Source: Bolinopsis microptera (Eukaryota > Ctenophora > Tentaculata > Lobata > Bolinopsidae). Taken from it: 64,000 bases of DNA. A program made the translations under genes and the position numbers. The notes beneath the pieces were generated by a model. The model saw only the letters and a list, made by a program, of their open reading frames with translations. It made no database searches and had not been told where the DNA came from. Location: assembly GCF_026151205.1 (NCBI RefSeq), contig NC_087076.1:21446828-21510827 (forward strand). The letters run 5' to 3'. This document shows, piece after piece, positions 11,001 through 23,000 of the stretch; within the stretch, counting starts at the first letter, position 1, and each line of letters begins with the position of its first letter.

Positions 11001-14000
11001 TGGCTAAATTAATTTTATCAAATATGAATGTTATGCAAGTTTTTATGACTGATAGGTAGAGAGAGAGAGAGATACTTACTTCTCAGTTTCGTCAGTATCA
11101 CGATAGTACGGATTCCTCCAAGCTTCCCCTCCATCAGCAGCTATCCTGCAGACACAAGACACATGCATTTTGTGGGAAAAGAAGCATTAACCCTGATCTA
11201 CTATTTTACTTTAACACCTTTATTTCTCAATTAGTTATTATTATTTATCTTAATTTAAATCAAGATATAACGAGTTCAAGTGTGTTTTCAAGTAAAATAG
11301 CCGATCTGACATAGCAGAGATTTTCATGCATAGTTCTAGTAGCTAGCACAGTAGTTTAAGGACCATCATGAATAGTCATGAGCAATGAGGCCAGAGCACA
11401 ATAGCATTGGGTACCAATATTGAAAAACTGGGATAATAATTCGCATATCATTCATTACAATCGGAGATATTTCAGAATTTGTTGGTTAAGAGATCAAACT
11501 TAGATCATGCTGTCTGACATTACCAGACTGGAAAACTGTACAACTGACAAGGCGACAGTAATGTTATCACAACATGGGGTTTGTCCTTAAATTGACTACA
11601 ACGATTCTTTAGATCAGTAGGATATGTTTTTACAATTTTCAGAATACTACCTCATATCATAGAATAAACGTGGACTTCATGCGGTATAATGTATATAATG
11701 TATATATACATTATACAATGCATAATGTATAATATATATAAAATGTATATATTCCACAATAGTGAAGAATTTAACTTACTCGTTGTCACGAGGAGAATAT
11801 TTTTGTGAAGTGCCGTTTTCAGTTCCACCGCCACCTCGTCTAAAGGGAATGTGTGTTATAAAACCGTAGCAACCATGGTTAAACCACAAAAGTGTAGTGG
11901 TAAACCAAATTGTGGTAAACAGCCTATTAAATATGGTCAAAAGAGCATCACTGCAGTTTTCACGCGGTTAATCAATATTCATCACTCATCAGGTTTCAAA
12001 ATGTTGAAAATCATGAAATTAGCAATATTCTGATTTCAGTTTCATAATGAAGAATAGTATTTTTACAATTGTCATGCAAACATAGGATTTAAATACGATA
12101 GAACATTCAAACATTAAACATTCAAAGAGAAAGTTTTCAGAATCTTGCCTCCAGAGTAATCATTCAATTAGGCATATTGATACATTATCTAATAGTGGAG
12201 GAATTTTAAAAACTACTGAAATTTAGGTGCTGATTGTGCTTTATCACTAAAGAATACTTGTTCCGCACTGCATCACTTTGAATTGGTGAAAATTGTGATA
12301 CCAAACAAAAAGAAGATAATATCAGTAAAACAAGAGGGGTGCTTTTAAAAATAACCAACAAAAGATCTTAACAGATCAAACATAGTGTGCAGCAATTAGC
12401 ATGCAGTAGAGAAACAAGATCATGTCTCACAAACCAAGCGGGGAGATCATGCACTTAGTACTGGACGTGACGTCCAAAACTTAGTACCTGCCCCCCACCC
12501 CCACTGCTGCAAACAGGTGCTTTAATTGAGAAATGCTGTTGACTTCAAATATTATATGCGATATTTCCACTAGTGAGAGGTCTATAAACGGTTTATCAAG
12601 ATGTTTCAGTACACAATGCCTCTAACATTAAGATGATTTTTAAGATGGAAAGACAATGTGAAGAAAACTGAGTTTATATAGTGATAATCATAATAACTAT
12701 CTTCGTAAGAGCATCGAAAAAAAGGGTAGTTCCGAGAACCACAAGTTTGAGATATGATAAAGAGAGTTCCACGAGCAGTATGAGAACAATTCCTTGTGTC
12801 AGAGGTGCTTTAGATCTTCACATGGTTGGTGAAAGAGAAGAGAGAAAGTACCAGCGACCTACTTCTTAATGATAACCACGATGCACATGATGAGAAGTAG
12901 AACAACTACAATAGCAACTACCACACCGATTATGATATCCTGGAGACCGTCACCTGGATATTTTAGGACATGTTACCACGGTTACCACAGTTACCACGGT
13001 TACCACAGTTACCACGGTTACCACAGTTACCACGGTTACCACGGTTACCACAGTTACCACGGTTACCATGTTTTATTACAGCTTAGTAGTTATACTTGGA
13101 GGGTATGTTATACTGATGGCAGTAGAGCCTCAATAGCATGGTACAGTGGGCGACGGTTACCACAGTTACCATAGTGGGCGACAGTTACCACAGCTACAGT
13201 GGGCGACGGTTACCAACATAAGTACATTTCATATAGATTCCATCATCTACAACATTCGTTGGGATAGACTCTCAAGATGAAACAAACGACTGATCACTAG
13301 AAGCAGAGAAAACAGAAGAGGTAAATTTTTAATAGGTAAAACTCCTCAACATGAACAAATAAACAAGCTGGACGTGACAAACATGCTCAACACGGACGAT
13401 GTAGACAGAAATCCCATTTATAAAAAGTATATTGCGTCTTCACGGGCTGATGAATTACTGGGCAGATACTAGGCTGTTACCTAGCAACACTAGTTACCTA
13501 GCAACACTAGTTACCTAGCAACACTAGTTACCTAGCAACACTAGTTACCTAGCAACACTAGTTACCTAGCAACACTAGTTACCTAGCAACACTAGTTACC
13601 TAGCAACACTAGTTACCTAGCAACACTAGTTACCTAGCAACACTAGTTACCTAGCAACACTAGTTACCTAGCAACACTAGTTACCTAGCAACACTAGTTA
13701 CCTAGCAACACTAGTTACCTAGCAACACTAGTTACCTAGCAACACTAGTTACCTAGCAACACTAGTTACCTAGCAACACTAGTTACCTAGCAACACTAGT
13801 TACCTAGCAACACTAGTTACCTAGCAACACTAGTTACCTAGCAACACTGGGCAGATACTAGGCTGAGCCTTTCATCTAAACCCATAAATCATACCACAAA
13901 GAATAATATATTAGCGGTAAACATAAAGTAACAGCCAGTATCATAGCCGTGAGAAGTGCTTGGTTAACTACATCACTTTTACACCTAGTTACACCTAGTT

Positions 14001-17000
14001 ACACCGAACATCCGCCAACCTTCTCCGTTTTACGACCAGGAGTATGATGATGACGATTATAAGGAGAATGAGGATGACAGCTACGATTATTCCGGCAACC
14101 AGTCCCGTCCTAGATCCATCAGTCACGGCCTCTACATCTGGATCTGTGGGTTACCATGGTTACCATGGTTACCATTCAGTTACATAGTTACCATGTCAGT
14201 TACATGGTCAGTTTAACCTGCTCTGAACCACAGATAGGATCAGTTCAATTTTATTTGATGTTTTTTAATGATCAGATAAGGTATTTAGATTCTGAAAATA
14301 TTGTTAGACGTTCTTCTGCCGCTTGCTTTTTCTTAGAAAAGTAGGAGCCAAAAAAAGCCTTGTTTCAAAGATGATGCCCACTTGACACAGACAAGAGATA
14401 GTGTTACCTAGCTTGTTACCTAGCAACACTAGTTACCTAGTTTGTTACCTAGCAACACTAGTTACCTAGTTTGTTACCTAGCAACATTAGTTACCTAGCT
14501 TGCTAGTCTAAGAGATAATGAAGATGATGGAGCTGAGACCATAGTGCAGTGCACGGCTGTATATTTTCTTTATTTTGCCAACAAATAATTATAAAAAGAG
14601 AATAATTAAATATAATAATAAATTCAATGGAACAGAACGAAACTATTAATACTATATAGTATTAAACTATTTGCGGAGTAAGATATTATGAAGTGTGAAA
14701 TTACTTATGAAGTGAGAAGTGCTCCGCAATACAAGATGTTTCTAATTGAGCCCGGGGATACTGTCTTGTTTCCATGACTCTGTTTCCGTGAATCTTATCT
14801 AAATAATTGACTCAAACAGAAGCAATTAAATTTGAAAAGCGTTAATAATTTAGTCATGCAAGTTTCCGGAGGGAGTACTGATGGTTCCTCCACTACTCAA
14901 ACCATTCATATATCCATTACATTCAACTGTTGCTTGCAAAAGAAGAACCAAATTTCTATTGAATTATCATAACTTATTCATGCTAGAGAAAACTTGAAAA
15001 TAGAATTATCATCTCGATGCACCATGACCAAGAAGTAATTCAAGACCATCCATTCAATATAAGCTATCTGAGCGGCAACCAAACCTGACGCAGCAGACGA
15101 TAATGATTATGATTAGGAGAAGTAAAATTATCACTGCGATAACGATTCCTGCGATAGCACCTCCACTCAGACCGGTAGAGGGTTCAGGTTCAGGTACAGG
15201 TTCTGATTGTAGATTCATTGAGTTCACCAATTACTAATCAAAACTAATTACCAAAGATTGAAAGATAATCAGACATCAATAAATATTTGTAAGAGCGTTT
15301 AACCAGTAATTATTACTGCTATGCAATTATCCAGGAGTTATTCTAATTTATATTATCATGTTATTCTTGGACATGCAGGATTTGAAACAGAAGCAGCGCA
15401 TAATGGCCAAATAGCTGAAATAAAATCGTAGTAGCCATGTTTATGTTATTCTAAATCAAGAAAATTATATCAAAATGTGTCACGTGAGATAAGGTATGAG
15501 GATGTGGTTGAATATGTCATGGCGGTGAGATATAGAGATATGCACTATGCAGCTAGCGAGTAGCCAATTCTGAAGTTAAAGAATGCTACTAGTGTATTAA
15601 TATTGTTACCTAGTTATTAAGTGTTTAAATGTAAGAGTGGGTAGCACCAGCTCACTGTTAAGTGTTAACGTATTTCTGTTATTGTAGCAGATGCTTAGAT
15701 TTGATATTCTACATTCGACTAAAGGCGCTTTACCAAAGGCGTAGTACTACTGAATCGGTTGAGCTGACAGATAGTCAACGTTTTTAAATTTTTGACTGTA
15801 TCGTTTTAATAATTTCATACGTTTCCCGTTGATTTACATTTGATTCCCGCCAATTTACATTTAATTCCCGCCAATTAATTTCGCCATGTCGTAGAGCATT
15901 GTATTAAAGCCAGTAGGGGTACTCTTGAAGCAAGATTCTGTTAACTCTGTGCACTACTCACTCCTTATTCCTCTTATATATCAATATGAGAATGATGCCC
16001 ACTATAATTAGCACTGCTAGTATTCCCAGCACGATCCCGACTACTACGTCTGATTCCTGTGTGTTGGTCGCCGCTTCTATCTCTACGGTGGTGGGTGTTA
16101 GTTCCGGTGGTGGGTGTTAGTTCCGGTGGTGGGTTTTAGTTCCGGTGGTGGGTGTAAGTTCCGGTGGTGAGTGTTAGTGGTGGGTTTTAGTGGTGGGTGT
16201 TAGTTCCGGTCCTCCTTTCTGTATTTTGTTAGTGCTGCCGTCGCTACATTATGAAAAGTCAAACAGGAAAATTGCCCTGCCTGTGCATGCATGCTCTAAA
16301 AATCAAAACGCGAAAAACTTTAATCTTTCAGGCTCTATGTACGGTTTGAATCAGTAAAATTCCACTGAAGGGGTGCTCAAAAATGGCAATTTCAACAAAA
16401 AAAAGACAATTTCAACAGAAGAGGGAAAAATTCAGCCTTTTTGTGGTATTACTATTGGTGTCTAAGGTTAGTTTTGAAGTAGTTTTTAATTTGAACATTA
16501 AAGAAGACTGGCAGGATATTAAACGGGCCGGGCCTCCAATAACAATTCGCGCATATCAATAAAAATGGTTATTCGAATAGATTCAAAAGCTCTTTCTAGT
16601 GGTTGACGAAAAACTATCAGAGGAAATTTGTAAGACGTGGTTGTCACTCACTGTTAAACACCAACATCCAATGGATGAAGGTTGCAGACCCTATAAACAC
16701 CGGTCCATATCGGAAAATTAAGAGACCCACTAAGGCCAAAAATGAATCAAGCCCAATGATGGTGGTTGAAGTTGAAAGAAATGTGTTGAAGGTATGAGAT
16801 TAGGGATGAAACATACCTGGAACCTCCACACATTCAATGTAATCGCCCCATCCTGCGGCAAGGCAAAAGACAGAGGTAGTGGTAGCGTTTCCTAGCAGTT
16901 CAGTTACACTGTCAACTATGTTAACAACAAGGTCACCCTGGAGCGTGGGAGCTTTTTATTGTCAAACAACCTAAGACTAAATATGTACACGAACACCGGA

Positions 17001-20000
17001 GTTTGTGATATATTGTCTATCAAATTGTCTGTACTGAAGTATTGAAGAGAAAGGCTGTGGAAGGATAAAATTTAATATAAATTTCGGGATATCAAGTATT
17101 CTGGAGAGGTGAATCAAGTCTTACCGGACAGGTGAGCGTGAAAGGCACGTTACTATCTGGAGACAAAAAGTCTGAGACGACTTGTTCGCTACCTTCCAAA
17201 CTCACGGTTACTCCCGCGTCCGTCAAAGTAGATTTACTACAGGCATCTGGAGAGGGAGGTTTTAAGGTTACAAAATAATAAAATGGAAGGAAATAATAAT
17301 AAAATGGACATAATGAGTTGGAGTTTCGGTTTCAAACAGAAGGGTGTAAGCAGTTATTTAACAAGGTAGGGAAGAATTAAAACGTTGCCAAGGAGAACTA
17401 AAAATCAAAAAGTTATGCGTTGGCAGAGAAGGTGGCTAAGTACTGTAGTGTGAGTAAAATCTCTATAATATGGAAATATTAAAGTGATGATCAACAATCA
17501 AAAAAACTTACAAGTTGTAAATTCAACTTCAACAGGATCACTTGTCAGTACTGTCTCCGTTTCGCCAACATTTCCCTCGGAGGTCATTGAAATTTTGTAG
17601 ACAACATTTGATTCTAGACCTGTAAATTCATGAATAACTGGTGTAACATCACGCTTTCTTCGTGAAGGTAGGTTATCAGCCCCACCTTCGCCGCTGGTAT
17701 CATCCTCACTTTCGCTGCTGGTATCATCCTCACTTTCGCTGCTGGTATCATCCTCACTTTCGCTGCTGGTATCATCCTCACTTTCGCTGCTGGTATCATC
17801 CTCACTTTCGCTGCTGGTATCATCCTCACTTTCGCTGCTGGTATCATCCTCACTTTCGCTGCTGGTATCATCTGGTACAACCGGCTCAGGGTAAACATAC
17901 TCCATCACAACTGTCCATACTTCGGCAACCTTTTTGGATACCTTTAAGCGGTAAGTGAAACCTTCTTCTGGCATGAATTCCACTGTAGCAGTATTGTCAG
18001 TCAACACTATTTTTGAGGAATCTATTGGTGTTGGGAGTGTTGGTCCTGAGAGAAATTGTTCGTTTAATTTCGTATCAAAAGACTTATTTTATGGTGATTT
18101 TGGTGCCAATGACAAAACTTTATTCCTAGTAGTGGCATAATACAAGATACAACAAGAATTGTGCTACGTAACACCATTTATCCTCACCTTGAGTGAAAGA
18201 GTGTGTGGCTGTCTCGGAGGGTGTATCATCATCAGTCAGGACCGTGACAGTGAAAGTGTACTCTGTGAGTGGAGTAAGATCATCGTACGATATGGTAACT
18301 TCCTTAGCAGCACCAAAATCTTTCTCTTCAATAACTTCGGCCTTGCTACTCAGAGTATACTGAAATTGTTATGATTGTCCTGATCTTTTTATACGTGAAT
18401 AGCCAGGCTTGAGTTTGATGCAGAGAAGACTGTGGTGAAAGTTCAACAAAGTTGGTAAAGGGGGCAGGGGGGTCTTCATAATAAATACGAATCAAGACTT
18501 ACCTTGACTTTGGTGTTGCCTCCTGGACTGGTATCGGCTAACTTGATTGTCACATCGCGGGCGGTTGAGGAAACTTCAACGTCCGTGATGGTCGCAGAAG
18601 CGTGACCTAAAAACAGTTCCTCAGTTTAACCACAAATTTACATTAACTCCAAACGTGTTCCGACATATCGGATAAATATTTTGCATACATAATGACATGT
18701 ACGCAAGCTTATGAGACTATTACTCTATTTAAAAGTGTTAAACAAAAGTATTTTTTAAATGTAGAATTTAAAAAATTATAATATACACTATACAGTGCGA
18801 ATAAGTACACATTTTTTATTAACCTCTAAATATTGTACTCCTATTTAAAACTTTGAAAAACATAAAATTACCAGTGTTGAATTCTTTGGTCATATCTCCG
18901 CCGGGTCCTTTCTCAGTGCTGGAAGATATCACAACAACATAGCTCTTGAGAGGCTCTAGGACACTGCTCCAATCGTATTCGGTCTGGCTTACAAGATCGG
19001 CTATATCTAAAACAATGTTTTATTAAGTTGGGTACGATGGAGGAGAATCTTGATGGAGAATGGACATTAGTTAAGGATACTATTAAAGAAGTGTCTATGG
19101 AGGTACTGGGTGAGCGCCCCCGGCGCAGAAAGCAGCAGCATTTGTCTCAGGAGACAAAACGCCTTATTGCAGAACGCAGTAAGATTAAACAGATGGCACC
19201 TAGTGACAACAACAATAGGAGCGAATATTCTCGGGCCAACAAACTTGTCAAAAAGAGCTGCAGGAAAGACGACGAGAATTGGGCTCTTAGAGTTGCAGCA
19301 GATCTGGAAACAGCTGCTGTCCATGGCCGGCAAAGGGAAGTCTGGCAACGGATAAAAACACTGTCCGGTAAGAAGAATCGAAAATCAACTGCTGTAAGAG
19401 ATAAATCTGGGAAGTTGATTGCTGATCCCTCTGCTCAGAGAGAGAGATGGGGAGAACATTTTTCGGAGCTATTAAACCCTCCTCCCACGAATGCGGATCT
19501 GTCTGACCTGGACCATCTTGAAGTGGTTCCATGCTTTCCTTATCTTGGTGATGGTGATGGTCCCCCCACTAGACTTGAGATTTTAAACTGTCTCAAAAAA
19601 TTGAAGAACCACAAAAGTGCTGGGATTGACGAAATCTCTAATGAGCAGTTAAAGTATGGGGCAAGTGGTCTTGTGGATAGGATGGAGAAATTGTTCTCTA
19701 AAGTTTGGAATTCAGAAGCAGTGCCTGACGACTGGTTGAAAGGCATTGTGATAATTGTGCCAAAGAAGGGTGATACCTCTCATTGCTCCAATAATAGGGG
19801 GATCACTCTAAGATCTACAGCATCTAAACTGTATCAAATCATCATATTACAACGCATGAGTGACGGTTTAGAAAGTTTGCTACGAGACAATCAGTGTGGG
19901 TTTAGAAAGAACAGATCATGCATTGATCAGATTTATTCACTCCGCACTACTATACATAACTGCATTGAATATAATCTCCCCCTGTATGTTAATTTTGTGG

Positions 20001-23000
20001 ACTTCAAGGCAGCTTTTGATTCTATCGACAGGAATTATATTTGGAAAGCTTTCAGTCATTATGGCCTGCCATGTAAATACATTCGAATAATACAGGCATT
20101 CTTTAATGGAACTGTCAGTGCTGTTAGACACAATGGTGAACTATCAGAATGGTTTGAAGTAAGTTCAGGCAGTGGCCAAGGAGACATTCAGGGTCCCCCA
20201 CTTTTTAATGTCTGCCTCAATGTGGCTGCTGAGAGAACAGAAAGCAACAAAGTGGTGTCCCACGGAGCGGTTCTTCAAAGATCTATCAGTCCGCTTGTTG
20301 ATGATATCACTGTGTTAGATACAGACTATGCAGATGACATGGCTGTACTGGATAACAGCGAGGAAGGTCTTCAAGAAACAACTGACCTTTTGTGTATGTA
20401 TGGTGCCCAGGGAGGTCTCAGAATCAATGGTAAAAAGACTGAGGCTATGGTCATTGGTAAAGCAACCTCTCAACGGCCATACACGAAAGAAGCCACAGTG
20501 AACATCACTGTTGAAGACACGCCAGTGCAGCAAGTTAGTGACTTTACGTACTTAGGTACAATTATTTCCAGCGACGGTACTATCGACCGTGAGCTGTCAG
20601 CTAGGATTCAGAAAGCTTCCGGAGCCTTCAATCAACTGAGTAATATATGGAAAAACCGCAACATCCAGTCTTATACAAAGATCAGGATTTATAAGGCAGC
20701 GGTTTTGACAATATTGTTATATGGTAGTGAGGTTTGGAACACAACCAACAAGCAGCTACATCGCTTTGAGGTGTTCCATCAGCGTTGCTTGAGGAGAATA
20801 CTTAGGATAAGATGGCTCGATCGGGTTAGAAACACTGAAGTGCTGGAGCGTGCAAAGATAAATCCAGTAGAGACGTTCATAGGAGCAAACCGCCTGCGTT
20901 GGTTTGGCCATGTCACCAGAATGCCAGACACTAGGCTTCCTAAGTACCTGCTTAACTGGACCCCTGCACATGGGAGAAGATCTAGGGGCCGTCCAAGAAA
21001 GAACTGGAGGAAATGTTTGCTGGAAGATGCTGCAGCGTTTACAGGAAACACTGACATAGACCTAGAAGGAGCGAGCGAGATGGCTAGTGACCGCAAACTT
21101 TGGAGGGAGATGATACGTCACAAACGGGGTTCATTGGTGCAGGCCACTCGAATGATTGAGGAGACCTAATCAAGTACAAGTAAGTACGATGGAGTTATCT
21201 TTGTAATTGTATGGTGCAAACTGTTGGGAACAGTCCACGTTACAATCGCGCAATTCTTCTATATAAACTGGAAGCCAGTTCTAGAAACGAATATTAAGTT
21301 ATTTTTTAGGTTATTTTAGTTAACTCTGGAGATAAGTTTCTTAAATCATAATTTTAATGATGACAAATATCAACAACAGCTCAGATGTATAGCTGTTTAG
21401 TAACGTTTATTTCTCAAACATGGAGATTATGATTCACAGTTACACAAATTAACTTACTCTTAGCATCGTAAGCTTGTTTCTCTTCACCATCCTTCTCACT
21501 TATCTTCATTGCATACACTGGTACGTATGAGCCGATTACAGTGATTTCTCCAATATCAGCAGGCAAAGTGTCTTTGAAAATCATAGTTACAGTTTTAGCG
21601 CCGACAACACTAATCGTGACGTCACCTGAAGAAATGACAAAAATTAGGAAGTTACGAATCAAATACATGTACAGTAAATAATAGCACTAGACGGCAACAC
21701 TGTTAATAATAGCGGCTGTTAACTAGTCATACAACACATCGTGAGTTTTATCGAAATAGATGATATGTGAGTACATATTATATAGCAAATACCTGCGTCC
21801 AAGGGCGGAGGTCCAACATAAAATCCGGTAACGTCATTTTTAGTCAGATAAACTGCTTCTTGTCTTGGATATATGATATGATAGACATGCAGTGAGAAAC
21901 CATGTTTTAATTTGGCTTTCCAATCAGCATCAGAAGTAGATAGAGTGTACGGGCAATCGTAAGTATCGGAGTCTGCGTTGATAGTAGTAATGGTGCAAAT
22001 TATATCACCAGCACTGTCCGCAACTTGCACTTCGTATATCTTCCAATCATCAAATCTGAATTGGTTATAAAGTTAAAATTCGGTTGAGGGAAGCGAAGAA
22101 ACTTTTTCCAAACCTTTTGAAGATTACAAAATGAAGCAATGAACATGACTCATGAATACGGATGTGTTGTTTTGCATTCAATGATACACGGTGTTTTGAA
22201 ACAGCTGATTCCGTGATTCGTACCCGATTGGGCGCTGTCTCACAACAAAATACTTCGGGTCCCCAGTCGTAGTTAAGTCTGTAGTCAAGCACAGATTTTA
22301 TTTTGTTGAAACTGATGGTATCTAAAAAAGGTATCCTATAGACTTACGTATCTCTGTCTGAAGGCAATACCACAGAAGCTGTAAAGGTGTACGATCCGGT
22401 TGACGCTGTTGGTGCACCCAACTTTGGGACAGCTGAAGTAATTTAATTTGTTACTGACGCAGAGATTATACTAGGCCGTTTACAAAAAACTTTAGACTTG
22501 ATAATGGCCCATGGTAAAACTATCCATAAAAATGGTATCTTAGTCCCCGGATCTTGGCTAGTCGGAGAGCTGGAACGAAGAAATCGGAGACAGTGCAGTA
22601 CGTACTTTTCAATTTGAAGAAATTATCAGGAAAAAAGCAGAGAAAAATAAACACGTCGTGACTGTACACAGTTAGGTTTTGGAAATGAGACATGTGTTGC
22701 GTGTTTCAGAATATTTTGTATTGTTATGATTGCATTTATTTTAAGATGGCGGGGAGTATTTTCTTCGGCGAGAAAAATTCTTCAATTCTGTTCAATTTAG
22801 TTTAACTTTCGTTTGATTTTCTCTTTGGAAGTATAAATATCTAAATTCAGTTATCCGTAATGAGACATGTTTTGAAAAAGTTGGGACCGGAACTGGACAT
22901 CATTAGTCTCTGTGTCCCACTTGTTTTAAATTCGTACACTTACCAAGGCACCAATCTTTGCCAGCATGTGTTCCTGCCTCCATCAATTCTACTTTTGTAT

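Noticed and set aside
13477-13848. Regular repeats considered as a CRISPR array
   Set aside because: Units are contiguous 17-bp tandem copies with no unique spacers, in an animal intron.
17614-17958. Repeat frames (MIPAAKVR, CWYHPHFR) over exon 22
   Set aside because: They are other-frame readings of the 24-bp repeat; only the DDTSSESE frame continues into FNIII sequence on both sides with correct splicing.
19067-21096. Several minus-strand frames inside the truncated retrotransposon
   Set aside because: They are antisense shadows of the uninterrupted RT frame.
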